Shown here: positions 53,168-64,000 of the stretch, in pieces
Layout: each line of letters opens with the position of its first letter
Position numbering within the stretch: position 1 is the first letter of the stretch
Source: Euphorbia lathyris
Taxonomy: Eukaryota > Streptophyta > Magnoliopsida > Malpighiales > Euphorbiaceae
DNA: 64,000 nt
Direction: 5' to 3'
Assembly: GCF_963576675.1 (NCBI RefSeq)
Contig: NC_088911.1
Location: 88,689,256 to 88,753,255, forward strand
The notes under the pieces: generated by a model
Databases searched by the model: none
Told to the model about the DNA's origin: nothing
The model's input: only the letters and a program-made list of their open reading frames with translations
Translations under genes and position numbers: made by a program

Positions 53168-56100
53168 TGGCTCCTTAAGCCGCAGTTCGATGAGATGGTG
53201 AAGGAACGGTGGACGGTAGGGAGAGCTTCTGATTTAACACTCAAATTGGCAGCGTGTGCGAGTAGCATGGACCAATGGGGCATGGGGTATGCATTATGGT
53301 TCCAAAAGAAGATAACAAGGTGTAAACGAGTGCTTAGTCGGTTGAGTGATTCTGAAGACGAGCTATCTGTGAAGCGTTTCTTTGTTGGGAACTAAATTCG
53401 CTATTGGAAGCCGAAGCGAAACATTGGCAGCTGTGGGCAAAGATTTTTTTGATGAAAGACGGGGATCAGAATTCGAAATTCTTCCATGCCTGTGTGAAAG
53501 CTCGGAAGCAGGAGAATCAGGTTCAGTCCTTACGTGATGATAGTGTCCCATTATTTTTCATCCTTATTTGCTTCTCCTGTGTGCACTTCCTATGATACGG
53601 TGAATGTTTTTCTTGGGCTAATTACTGAGGAGATGAATAATTGACTTATGGCTCTTTTTCTATTGAGGAGTTCAAAACTGATATGTTTCAAATGCACCCT
53701 AATAAATCACCATGACATGATGGTCTTAGCCCTGGCTTTTTTCAACATTTCTGGGATCTTATTGGTGCTGAGGTTATTAATGCATGTAAGGGGTATCTTA
53801 TCCGTAAGGAATTCCCTGCTAATTTGAATGGTACTATTATTGTCCCGATCCCTAAAATTGAAAAGCCTGAGACTATGAAAGACCTCCGACCTATTTCGCT
53901 ATGTAATGTACTGTACAAATTGGTTGCAAAAGTGTTGGCTAATAGATTAAATATAGTATTACCCCCATATTATCACTGAAAATCAGCCATCATTTATCCC
54001 TAGCAGATCAATCGATTATTGTATTATGATTGCTTTTGAAGCCCTACACCATATGAAGCGTAGGTCTAGGGGGAAAGTTGGTGAAATGGCTTTAAAGCTG
54101 GATATCGGTAAGGAATATGATAGGGTTGACTGGGTTTTTTTTGAAAGTTGTACTAGACAGACTAGGATTCCATGAAGGGTGGGTTGAGTGGATTATTTTG
54201 TGTGTGACCACGGTTGAGTATTCGATATTGGTAAATAAGAGCTTTGTGGGGCCTATTAAGCCTGGTAGGGGGTTAAAGTGAGGTGATCCTTTGTCGCCTT
54301 ACCTATTTATCATATGTGTTGAGGTCCTATCATGGCTTATCCTTAAGGCTGAACAATATGGCGTTATTCATGGATGTGTGGTTGCTAGAGGGGCTCCGTC
54401 TGTGTCGCATCTTTTCTTCGCATATGATAACTTTCTCTTTTTTAAAGCAACCAATGAGGAATGTGGTACCATGGTCGATATATTGAATGCCTATGAGTTC
54501 GTCTCTGGCCAAGCTGTCAACTTGCTAAAGTCTGGTATTTTCTTTAGTCCCAGTGTGCAATCTGGGCTTAAAAGAGAGTTGTGTGACAAACTATGGGTTA
54601 ATCAACCATTGGATACTGGGAGATACCTGAGATTGCCCTCTTTGATTGGGAGATCGAAATCATCAAATTTTGCTTCCCTGAAAGACCGACTAAGAAAGCG
54701 GTTAGGTAATTAGAGCTATCGGTTCCTGTCGTATGTAGGTAAGGAAGTCCTAATTAAATCTGTGGCTCAAGCGCTTCCCATATCTTGCATGAGTGTCTTC
54801 CTGCTTCCTAAATCCCTATGCATCGAGCTTCAACGGATTATGAATTCTTTTTGGTGGGTATGAAAACTAGAGGTAAGAGTAGCATTCACTGGTTTGATTG
54901 GCAAAATTGTCCAATAGCAAGGATAAGGGTGGCATGGTCTTTATAGACCTTCACATGTTTAATACGGCTTTGTTAGGGAAGCAGGGATGGAAGTTTATTA
55001 CTAACCCTGACACATTGGTAAGCAAAATGTTTAAAGCGAAATATTTCCCTCAAGGGGCTTATCTTCTCTCCAAATTAGGCAATAACCCTAGTTTTATTTG
55101 GGGAAGCGTATGGCAGGCTAAGTCGGTTCTTGAACTTTGAGTGAGGAGACTGATTGGGGATGGGAAAGCAACTTTAGTAAAGGGTGACCCTTGGATAAAT
55201 TCGGCTTCTCCGTTTAAAGCACTTTCGGCTCCACCTATGGGTCATGAACGGGCTAGGGTTGATGAATTTTTTGTTCTAGGTACGAGAGTTTGGGATAGGG
55301 GGAAAGTGGTGGAATTGCTTTCATCGGAGGAGGCTACTGCATCATGTAACATGGTTGTCTTGGTCAGACAAACACATGACAGGTTTTGTGGCATCATATA
55401 GAGAAGGACATGTACACATGTAAGTCCAGGTATCAGACGGTCAGGGAACTAAGCAATTATGTGACTACAAGTAAGGGGTGGCGCCAGTTATGAGCACTTT
55501 AGGTTCCGCCAAAAGTAAAAACGTTTATGTGGAAACTTTGTTCCGATTGCTTGCCAATGAGGTACAGTCTAGCGGATAGAAGAATACAAATTCCCATTGA
55601 ATGTCCGATCTGTCAAAAGGATGTCGAGCATGATTTTCATTTGTTCATGGATTTCATGTACGAATAAGAATGTTGGATTTTATTGGGGATAAACTTGCAC
55701 TGTTTAGCCATGAATATCTCAGCTCTTCTGTTTTGTAGGTTTCTGCTTTCGAACGACGGTAGGTTTCAGAGGCAATTGCGATGATGCTCTGGTTTATATA
55801 GGGCCAACAGAACATACTTGTTTAAGAAGGCTCACTGCTTCAGCCATCAATGGCATCTCGAACCGTAAGTAATTTTGTAGCAAAGTGGCATCTGATGCAG
55901 CGAAGGGATTCATTAACTACGGACAGGCAGAACAGTAGCCTGGCTCGCTGGATGAAACCTCGTGTCGGGTACGTCAAATGCAACGTAAATGAAGTGCTCT
56001 TCCCGTAGTCAACATCGAGTGGAATAGGTACGGTCCTAAGGAGTCCGTACGACTCTTCAATGGCATATCACAACAGCGTCCTCTTAAATTACAAAGAACC

Positions 56101-56450
56101 ACGCATGCATTGTGGAAGCTCTTGCACTACGGAAGGCAATCTAATGGGTTACTAGTCTAAATTGTGTTAATGTTCTATTTGAATGTGATGCAAAAAAGGT
56201 AGTTACGAGGGTCCATTCGTCCACGTCCGATTTGTCGGACTTTGGCTACATTATACAAGACTATAAATGGCTAATTAGTAACCGACATGACTTCCAAGTG
56301 TCTTTTTCTTCTAGACTAGTGAATGAGGTTGCTCATGCCATTGTACGTCATGCCCGTTGTAATGCTAGTCCGAATTCTATTTTTTCACCTTCAAGTTGGT
56401 TGGTTGAGGCTTTTTGTAAGGACAATCCGATTCTAAGTTTCTTTTTTTTT

Positions 56451-57828
56451 CTGAAGAAATCCGAGTCTAAGTTAAAGTATAAGTTTTCTTTCAAACAAAA
56501 ATTGGAAAAAATACAACTATATATTTTCAAAAAAAAAAAAAAAAATATAAAAAAAAACCCCCAAAATATGTATAATATCACCAAGATGAATACTAATTTC
56601 ATAAATGCATACAAAACTTAAAATTTTAATAAAATATTAGCAATAAATATTTTTCCTATATCAATTTTCAAATATGAAAATTATATTCATACTTCTAGAT
56701 TTTAATTTTTTTTAATATAACCAAACGAATTTATTAATTATCTAAATTCAATACTTATTTTTAAAAATTTAATTTCATCAGATCTCTCCCTTTCTGTTAT
56801 TATTATTATTATTATTATTATTTCATATAAATCCTATAGGGGTCTTATTTTTGTTAATTAGTTGTAGGGGCAATTGAAAGTTAAATAAAATGTGAATATA
56901 TCATAGACAGTGTACAACTCATACAATTGACAGACTAGTATTATTAGCTGTAATACTAATGACATGCCATAAATGAAAATACTATTAAAAAATGTATTAT
57001 ATTCTCTAATTAATCTTTTATGTAGTTGATTGCAAATTTGAAAGAATAGTATTAGGTTCATTTTACACGTGACTTGCATATTTGATTTCAATCCTTGTTG
57101 TAGGAATGATTAATCATCATTACATTACATCAAATAATGTCATTTACATAAAAAAAGAAAAAAAAAATCCAGAATGTTCAAATCTTTCTGTAATGTTTAT
57201 TAATGTTATTATTGATGTATTTATAATCTTTATTATTATAAACAACCTTTTTAAGGAGCCAAAACACCATTATTTCTCTACTTTTTCTGTGTATTAAAAT
57301 ATTTTAATATTTTGATTCAAAAAAAAAAATTAATATTCTTTCTTTACATTAATGTTTTTAATGAGAGGGTATATCATATTATATTAAGAGTCTTTTATTA
57401 TAATATGATATGGATAAGAGGGGTTAAGCGAAAGGAAGGGTGCATATTTTGACCTGAAATCCAACAAATATCGAGCAATATTATTACTTCATGTATTTCA
57501 AATCAAGATATCATATGTTATCCATTCGGTTCGCTCAATTGTTAATTGATATTTGTATAATTTTAAAAACGAACCGCACCAAATAAGTAAAATAATCAAA
57601 GTTGACCGAATTGAAATTTTTCAATCTGGTTCTGTTACCAACCAAATAATCGAAATTTTTATATTTTTAATTTAAATGTTTAAAATGTTATAAATTATAA
57701 AATTTGAACTTCATTAATTTGTAATTTGCAATTTCAAATTCAATTAACCAAATACATTACATATTACAAATTAATTCAATAATGTTTGAAACTAAAATTT
57801 TGAGTTTTCTTATACAAATTAAAGTATG
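56451..57828. other. AT-rich intergenic region with microsatellites
   Basis: Poly(A) at about 56530-56555 and an (ATT)n microsatellite at about 56795-56821. From about 57510 there are GAACCG-type phrases similar to those at 58640-58815, so the next TIR element may have inserted into an older repeat. No gene. Confidence 0.45.
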
Positions 57829-57837
57829 AAAAATAAA

Positions 57838-58600
57838 GGTCTAATGCTCCTCCAGCCCCCTTAACTTGTCCAAATTGGTCATTTTACCCACTCAACTCAT
57901 CGAATGTCCTATTTACCTCCTTAACTTCATAAAAATGGTATTTCTCACCCCCTCAACTTGTCCATTTATCCCATCAATTCATAGAATGTCCTATTTACCC
58001 TCTTAAAAGTGGTATTTTTCACCCCTTACAATCCATTATCGAGGCTTAAATTGATACTTCCTCAAAAACCATAGGCTTATTTTGGTACATTATCCCTACA
58101 TATAATGTCTTTAACTTGTTTATATCAATGTTTTTGTTATTTGTATCTTTTATTCATTCAATTTCTTTTCAAATTTTTTGGCTAGTTAAATTTTGATTAT
58201 CTAATTATTGTAATACAATATTATTATAATAAACACATGAAAGATCAATATAATTATCAAATTAAAACAAAATAAAAAAGTTGATATTAAAAAAATATAT
58301 TTTGAAACTCATTTAAATAAGTCCTATTAATTTTGCACTATAAAGAGGTAAGAAATACCACTTTTATGGAGATAAGAGGGTAGATATGATCATAAGAGGT
58401 GAGAAATACCACTTTTATGGAGTTAAGGTAAATAGGACATTTGATGAGTTGGGGATGGGTAAAATGACCAATTTGGACAAGTTAAAGGGGTGAGAAATAA
58501 CATTTTTATGGATTTAAAGAGTTAAATAGAACATTCGACGAGTTGGAGGGGTAAAATGACCAATTTGAACAAGCTAAGGGGGCTGGAGGAATATTAGATC
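57838..58600. mobile_element. MULE-like non-autonomous element (763 bp), perfect 9-bp TSD
   Basis: Ends GGTCTAATGCTCCTCCAGC and GGCTGGAGGAATATTAGATC are inverted repeats that extend over 100 bp (CTTGTCCAAATTGGTCATTTTACC against its mirror). AAAAATAAA flanks both sides (57829-57837, 58601-58609). The interior contains a piece (about 58035-58105) that matches the end of the 2999-4046 family, so it is composite. No transposase. Confidence 0.87.
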
Positions 58601-58889
58601 AAAAATAAATAAATAAGTAAAATTATATTTTTTATTTAAACATAAATTTAGTTTGGTTTTCGGTTAAACCAATATTTTTTCGGAATAACCTAATCGATAA
58701 CTGAATACCGAATAAGGAAAATTTGACGACCAAATTATTAAAATAACCAAACCAAACAAGAATTTCGATTCGATTATGAGTTCGATCATTGGTTTTTGGA
58801 CTTTTTGCTTACCTCTAACCAGTTCAATAAAGCCCAAAAAGTATTTCAAAAATGATCAAGAAACTTGATATTGTTGTTTGAAACAATAT

Positions 58890-60050
58890 TCTTGGAACTT
58901 TATCTAACCGCATAATCTCTTAGAAAAAATAACTTGATAATATAGGCATCATTGATCCAAGGACGAATCCAGGATTTCTTCCTTATGGAGGCAAACAATA
59001 CGACTAAAATAATTTTTATCCAAAAAATAATAATTATAGAAAACCAGAGATCAAAGCTCAAGTTCAAGTAAAATAGTAGCAGAAATATCAAATCAAAATT
59101 CAAGTAGGAGCAAAAAATTACCAAAACAGAGAGGCAAAGATCGGAGATGGAGTGTCAGACCAACGATCCAACTACGGAGGGATTGACTGCCGATTTTGAT
59201 TTAATCTTAATTAGGATTAGAGATTTCAATTTAGGCTTAAGAAGAAAGAGGAATTGAGGAAGAAGAACTAAAGAGATTAAAGAGAGTAAGAGAGACTGAT
59301 GGTTTGTTTTAGGACCTATTTAGTTTTACATTTAAATATTTACTTTTTACTTTTTATTTTTGTTGTAAATAAAAAGACGTAGTTCTAATTAAATAAAACG
59401 ATGTCGTTTTACTTTAAAACATAATTAAAAAAAATAAAAAATATTAAATTTAAAACCATTCTTTATCCTCAATCATAGAACCAGTAAACCCTAAACCTCA
59501 ATTGATGAAGGGGGAAAAGCTCTAAAACTTCAAAATTAATACCTGATTTAAAAAAAAATACAAATGTCAGTGGGGGCAACTGCCCCCAGTGCCCCATACT
59601 GATTCACCCCTGCATTGATCCTTATATAAGGAAATACGTCATCTTTAGAGAAATGATTCACTACCATAAATATCGAATCATCCCCTTTTGAGTCCTTGGA
59701 AACCCAAACACGAAATTGATAGATAGATCCTTCCAAATACATCTCGTAACAAACAATGGTATGTATAGACCCATATTTTGCGCATGACCTTTTTTGCAAC
59801 TTAAAAAAACGTAACATCTCACCACCAGACCTCTCCTTATCTTTGACCAAAAATACGAGAACTCATAGTCTCAAACATTTTGGCAAGGTCAAAATGGTCA
59901 GATAAGCTTCCTCCATGTAGATCCCAGATCACTTTCTCTCGGTTAATGGTATTGGGTAAGCATAGCTTCTTTCCCTTCACCATGTAAAACTCAATTTCAC
60001 TACCTTAGGACAAACACTTCTCCCAAATACAACCAAAATTTTGGTCTCCT
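58890..60050 (-). pseudogene. Chromovirus-type Gypsy integrase remnant, interrupted by a hAT-like element
   Basis: On the minus strand from about 60050: a segment with KLCLPNTINREKVIWDLHGG, SDHFDLAKMFETM (zinc-finger region; the usual HGGGLAGHFG pattern is visible), then FKLQKRSCAKYGSIHT (59780), and the core start DSIFMVVNHFSKDD (about 59670), followed after the insertion by DAYIIKLFFLRDYAVR (58960-58910). The catalytic D positions are worn and stops are present. Assigned to chromovirus-like Gypsy by the GHF and DSIFVVVDRFSK-style patterns. Confidence 0.6.
58958..59612. mobile_element. hAT-like non-autonomous element (655 bp), 8-bp TSD
   Basis: Starts CAAGGACGAATCCAG and ends GATTCACCCCTG, imperfect inverted repeats of the common CAGGGGCGGATCC style. 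CATTGATC is duplicated (58950-58957, 59613-59620). The right end holds a perfect GGGGGCAACTGCCCCC hairpin (about 59572-59587). No transposase. Confidence 0.8.
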
Positions 60051-60829
60051 TGATAACCATTATTCAAGTGCTCGCATTACGCCATTTTTCCTTTTAGATG
60101 ACACAAGATATGACATACATTTTTTTCCTGTCGATTGATTTTTTTCTCGTGACAGTATTTTAAATTTATGTTATCTGAAAGCTTAAGTGCAAAGAACCTA
60201 AAATTACATGTGGCTTTACGATGACACACGTCTGTCATCCCATAAAAACCTGATTTTAACTCAAAAGGCCCGTCATTATCAGTTGACACTATTTATATTA
60301 TCAATGTCATTGTTGTTTGAAAATAAAAAAGCGGCAAATTTTATACGTTTCGTGAGGGAGCAAAAATTTCCCAATTATAGTGCGCTCAAACATTTTGACG
60401 CCATATAAATACCAAAAATAAAAACATATTTTCTTCTAAAGAGTAAATTAGGTTTTCTCTCTATGTGTTGGCTTCACCATCTAATCCTCTTCCTTCTAGA
60501 GCTCTCATTTTAGTTCTCACATCCCACTATTGTATTACTCCATAGGCATGAAAGCTTCTACTTGCAATTTGAAAAATAGAAATGGTAAGATCTATTTGTT
60601 CTCTTCCTCAATCTACTAGGGTTTTATTATTCCTTAATCGAGCTTTTCCTGATCTGTGTTGTAATAATCATCAGATTTACTCTTGCTAAAGTTGTTGAGC
60701 CACTAGGAAAGAGAGGATGCATGGGAATCCTTAAAGAAGGTTTTTAAGTTGAAAAGCTATTCCATTGCTCATGTGTCGCATTCTTTTCATTTTGTCATAT
60801 TTCTTTCAGTTTGATATTTTTATTTTCTT
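60051..60829. other. Non-coding, possible element body before the transporter exon
   Basis: Contains GATGACACACGTCTGTCATC, a near-perfect palindrome (about 60219-60238), and TGTCATTG phrases that recall CACTA-type subterminal repeats. No terminus was found. The part from 60440 to 60760 is pyrimidine-rich and could be a captured 5' UTR. Confidence 0.35.
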
Positions 60830-61008
60830 AGTTCGTTGGAGCTACACTGAATTTGCAGTTGAAATTCTAGCTACAGGTGGGTCTTTCTCTTATCTTCAAA
60901 TTGAATTAGGGGATTTTATTGCTTCCCTTGCAGCTGGGAATATACTTCTTGAAGCTATTATGGGTGCTACTGAGTTAGGTAGATCTTGCTCTTCTTATTT
61001 GCAAGTAT
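60830..61008 (+). pseudogene. Cationic amino acid transporter (CAT) exon fragment
   Basis: The frame reads WSYTEFAVEILATGGSFSYL, QIELGDFIASLAAGNILLEA and IMGATELGRSCSSYL. This is the YTEFAVE-(A)GGSF-ELGDF-AAGNIL signature of plant cationic amino acid transporters (APC superfamily). A polypyrimidine-AG precedes it (TTTTTATTTTCTTAG, about 60815-60829) and GTATGA follows, so it may be one exon with splice sites. No other transporter exons lie nearby in the window. It is therefore probably a captured or orphan fragment, not a working gene. Confidence 0.7.
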
Positions 61009-61353
61009 GATTAAGATTAAGGATTCTGTTTTCACTTGAATATTTATGAATTGATATGAGTCTTTGTCCTTATGAATTTGTAGAGATATTAACAATGCTT
61101 ATCTATATGAGAAGATTGATTAAAGATTATTTTGATTTTTCAGAGTTGAGACTTTTATGAATTGGGTTTGGTGAAAGGAGTATATTCTAATGTTCATTGA
61201 TTTTTTGTATTAGAATTGTTGTTGTTGTTGGTATATTGCTTATGAGTAGCATAACATGCCAAACAATGTATAAATGTTCAATACTTGTATAGTTATTAGC
61301 ATATTGAAAAAGTATTATGAAACTTGTTAAATTTTGATCTCCTAAGCATGTAA

Positions 61354-61430
61354 GAGCATCCTTAGTGGTAAATCACAAAGGTTGTAATTGCTAACAACCT
61401 CTATAGTGGTTAGCTCCATTAGAGCTGCTC
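61354..61430. mobile_element. Very short MITE-like element (77 bp)
   Basis: GAGCATCCTTAGTGG at the left and CCATTAGAGCTGCTC at the right pair partly, with TAA on each side (61351-61353, 61431-61433). Same start style as the 4146-4543 MITE. Confidence 0.45.
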
Positions 61431-61449
61431 TAATAATAAACGAAATGGA

Positions 61450-61625
61450 CCCTATGAAACTATTTGCAAGCTGTTTAAGTCACTCTATGGCTTAAAACAA
61501 ATAGGGACAATGGAATAAAGCCTTTACACTGAAATTGATTGACATTAGTTTTAATAAAAACATTTATTGTTTCCAATATTGTCTTTCATATCATAATATT
61601 AACATTGCTTATCTACATGTTAATA
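61450..61625 (+). pseudogene. Copia reverse transcriptase scrap
   Basis: Reads ICKLFKSLYGLKQ and, after a frameshift, QWNKAFTLKLIDISFNKNIY, the well-known KL.KSLYGLKQ...QW segment of Copia RT. It lies upstream of a Copia gag in the same orientation, so the order is rearranged or it belongs to another copy. Confidence 0.65.
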
Positions 61626-61884
61626 TCCTAAAAAGTATTTTGATTTCTTTAGAGTTGTGAGACTTTTATGAATTGGGTTGGTGGACGTACTAAATTCTAA
61701 TGTTCATTGATTTGTTGTGAATGTTCTAAATTCTAATTCTAAAATTCAGTTAATTGATAATGGCATTTGTTGCATTGATGAATCTGATGAGATGAACATC
61801 AAAGACCATGTAATTAAATCTCACTAAATGTTATAGCTATAAACATGCTTCATTGTGCACTTGATTCTAATGAGTAGAATCGCA

Positions 61885-63010
61885 TTTCAGGGTGTGACTC
61901 TGCAAAACAAATAGGGATAATCTTGAAACAACATATGAAGGAACTAAAAAAGTTAAAGATGTAAAGATCAACCTTCTAGTTGGAGACTTCGATCTATTCA
62001 AGATGGAGCAAAATGAATCCATATCTGATATGAACACCAGATTCACCATCATTGTCAAAAAATTAAAGAATCTACATAGATCATACATGGATGAAGAACT
62101 TATCAAGAAATTGATGAGAAATATGTTATCAATATGGGATTCAAAGCTCACTGTTATTGATGAAGCTAAAAATTTATCAAACTATGCATATGATGAATTC
62201 ATAGGCTCTTTACTTACATATGAAATGCAGATCAATTCAATCAATAGCTGAACCAATAATGACAAGAAGAGAGCCTATTGTTTTGAAAGCTGGCTCAGAA
62301 TCTCATGTATCAGAAAAAGAAACTGATTATGAAGAAGCTCTCCTTTCCAGTCAGTTCAAAAAAAGATCTGCAAATGAAAGCAAAAGAAGTTTATCAAGAA
62401 AAACTTCAAGAAAGTAGAAAAAGTAAAGAAAGATATTCAACAAGATGTCACTTATTTCAATTATAAGAAGCCTAGCCACATCAAACCAGAATGCCCAAGA
62501 TTAAAATCTTTTAAGAAAGACAAAAAGTCCATGGTGGCAACATGGAGTGACCGTGATTTCTCATCCTCATGTGATGAAGATAATGATGAAAAAGTTGCTC
62601 AAATATTTTTCGTGAAAATTAATACAACAAACAGGGGAAGCAACTCATATATACCTCATCAAGTGAATATGAACAATAAAGTAATGAGGTTATTCTAAAC
62701 TTTTTATGTCATTTAGAAATTGTTGAAGCTTATTGTGAACTTTATAATTTATCTCAAGAAACCATCTCTAAATGCAAAAGATATAAAGGTAAATATATCA
62801 AGATGAAAAAGGCTAATCTTGAATTAAAAAGCAAGGTAAAGTTTCTTGAACAAGTAAATCAAGAACTAACAATAAAGATAAGCAATCTTGAAAGTAAGTT
62901 TGAAAAGTTAAGCTTGAACTTTACTAGATTTACTTATGAGCTCGAAATAAAAGGTGATAAAACTTTCATGATAAATCTGGAATTGTTTTTCATAATTCAA
63001 ATTTAACAAA
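61885..63010 (+). pseudogene. Copia gag remnant
   Basis: Matches the plant Copia gag (UBN2-type): DNLETTYEGTKKVKD, LLVGDFDLFKMEQNESISDM, FTIIVKKLKNL, LSIWDSKLTVIDEAKNL, DEFIGSLLTYE. After a frameshift near 62245 come KETDYEEALLSSQFKK and a zinc-knuckle region where the first Cys pair is gone (YFNYKKPSHIKPECP, about 62458). Then MVATWSDRDFSSSCDE and a coiled-coil tail (62803-63006, ELKSKVKFLEQVNQELTIKI). Non-functional. Confidence 0.8.
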
Positions 63011-63269
63011 CAACCCCTTGAAAACTAAAAAAAGATTTCTCAAATCACAAGAAAGCAACTATTCACACTCTACTTATAAGAATTCTCACATGAAGAAAAT
63101 TACATGTTTCTATTGCAATCATGACAATCATACTATTCAAACATATAAATACAAAAGAGGCTTATATAAAGGAAAGTTGATTTAAGTTCCAAAAAGAAAT
63201 AAATCAATTTACACTAACCCTAAAGGACCCAATATAAGTTGGGTACCTAAATCTCAGTAACTTGTTTTA

Positions 63270-64000
63270 TAGGTTGGTATGAAAAACACTATGGAGTCTT
63301 CAAGTTGGTATATTGACAGTGCTTGTTCAAAACATATGACAAGTGACAAAAGCAAGCTCAGCAAAATAAAACATGTTAAATGTGGTAGTCTTAAATTTGG
63401 AGGCAAACAAGAAGGTCCCATCATAGGAAAAGGAAATATTAGAGAAAACCCAATCATAGAAGATGTGTCTCTAGTAAAAGAAATGTGAGGTACAAAATGC
63501 TTCAAAGAGTTTGCTCTTAGAATTGGTAGCATCTAGCTGCTTAATACAAAGTCTCTTAAATATGACAACTTCTGATCTCACAAGAAGAAGAAAGTTGGAT
63601 TTGGCATCATAGATTAGGTCATGCTAGTATGCACACTATTTTAAAACTATCCAGAAAAGAACTAGTAAATGGGTGCCCAAAGTAGATTTTAATAAAACCC
63701 ATGTTTGCAATGCTCGTAAAAAAGGTAAACAAACCAAAAACTCATTCAACTATAAAGGAGTTGTATCCACCTCTAGACCATTTGAACTATTGCATTTAGA
63801 TCTATTTGGTCATATTCAACCAATCAGTCTTTGTGGAATGAAATATGCATCTGTAAAAGTTGATGACTACACTAGTTTTACATGGACACTATTTTTAAAA
63901 TACAAAGATGAAGCCTATGAAAGTTTTTCACATCTTTGAAAAAGATTATAGAATTTGAAAAACACCTCTATAGTTGCAACAAGAAGTGATCATGGAAAAG
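63270..64000 (+). pseudogene. Copia protease and integrase start, running off the window
   Basis: The protease region has WYIDSACSKHMTSDKSK (about 63300; D-S-A where D-S-G is expected), followed by GKGNI and a stop. The pre-integrase HHRLGHASMHTI (about 63609), the VCNARKKGKQTKNSF zinc-like region and the integrase core (ELLHLDLFGHIQPISLCGMK; VDDYTSFTWTLFLKYKDEA; SDHGK at the edge) follow across frameshifts. It continues beyond 64000. Confidence 0.8.

Larger units (their letters stand above)
51020..56450 (+). pseudogene. L1-type LINE ORF2 remnant (endonuclease, RT, RNase H), split by a solo LTR
   Basis: The endonuclease end at 51090-51439 (GDFNCILAADDKIGG, HGRKFTWERSRG) continues after the solo LTR at 53173 with PQFDEMVKERW. 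Then come FLMKDGDQNSKFFHA (about 53445), RT (NGTIIVPIPK; DLRPISLCNVLYKLVAKVLA at about 53882; SPYLFIICVEVLSWL at 54294), where the catalytic FADD reads FAYD (LFFAYDNFLF, about 54413). Next is LLGKQGWKFITNPDTLVSKM (54973), a CPICQKDVEHDFH zinc segment (about 55600) and an RNase H end (LVNEVAHAIVRHARC, about 56317). Many stops and frameshifts. Non-functional, but close to full ORF2 length. Confidence 0.85.
61085..61725. repeat. Direct repeat pair (about 120 bp) flanking a Copia RT scrap
   Basis: Copies at about 61088-61212 and 61596-61722 share TTAACA(A/T)TGCTTATCTA, GACTTTTATGAATTGGGTT and TCTAATGTTCATTGATTT blocks with several substitutions and small indels. Between them lie the MITE at 61354 and the RT fragment at 61450. 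Confidence 0.65.

Noticed and set aside
57510..58815. Older element with GAACCG/TTCGGTT phrases around the 763-bp insertion
   Set aside because: The left and right parts look related in style, but I could not align them as TIRs or LTRs or find a TSD.
60060..60440. CACTA-type element body
   Set aside because: There are palindromic TGACA repeats but no CACTA terminus and no 3-bp TSD.
1..64000. CRISPR arrays, prokaryotic operons, rRNA or intact tRNA genes
   Set aside because: None seen: repeats are transposon-derived, and the only tRNA-like signals are SINE boxes and primer sites.

Overview
This window is nuclear DNA from a flowering plant, most likely a eudicot. It is AT-rich, and nearly all of it is transposable elements at different stages of decay. 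Plant-specific features support this: an early-nodulin-like phytocyanin gene with a short GT-AG intron, an NRT1/PTR (NPF) transporter fragment, a cationic amino acid transporter exon fragment, and the plant Ty3/Gypsy lineages Athila and Tat. There are no prokaryotic operons, CRISPR arrays, rRNA or intact tRNA genes.

Left part (1-24.1 kb). At the left edge lies a frameshifted 3' piece of an NPF transporter (minus strand). After it come LINE, Tat-Gypsy and Copia remnants and a dense set of small non-autonomous DNA elements, most with intact target-site duplications (TSDs). Several MULE-like elements have long terminal inverted repeats (TIRs) and 7-9 bp TSDs. Four Tourist/PIF-type MITEs have TAA or TTA TSDs, and one SINE has a 12-bp TSD. 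Only two host genes here look intact: a small secreted Cys/Gly-rich protein (12932-13414, +) and an early-nodulin-like protein (18038-18992, -).

Central nest (24.1-50.8 kb). A three-layer set of LTR retrotransposons is fully delimited by TG...CA ends and 5-bp TSDs. The outer element (24126-50775, TSD TACAA) is about 5.2 kb once the insertions are subtracted. It carries a gag-like acidic ORF, 25-residue acidic repeats and a retropepsin-like domain, but no reverse transcriptase or integrase. Into it inserted an Athila element (25950-37629, minus strand, TSD ATGAA) and a Tat element (38772-48511, plus strand, TSD CATGG). By eye, LTR divergence falls from outer (several percent) to Athila (about 2.4%) to Tat (about 1.2%), so the outer element is the oldest and Tat looks youngest. 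The Tat copy has a 1377-residue pol frame and an antisense, apparently spliced ORF between pol and the 3' LTR.

Right part (50.8-64 kb). A decayed L1-type LINE is split by a 1728-bp solo LTR (TSD TGGCT) that contains a GC-rich hairpin island. Then come a 763-bp MULE-like element, a chromovirus integrase remnant split by a hAT-like element (8-bp TSD), a captured transporter exon, and a decayed Copia gag-pol that runs off the right edge.

The genes do not form a pathway. The window is best read as an archive of nested insertions around a few host genes. The least familiar item is the outer non-autonomous retroelement.
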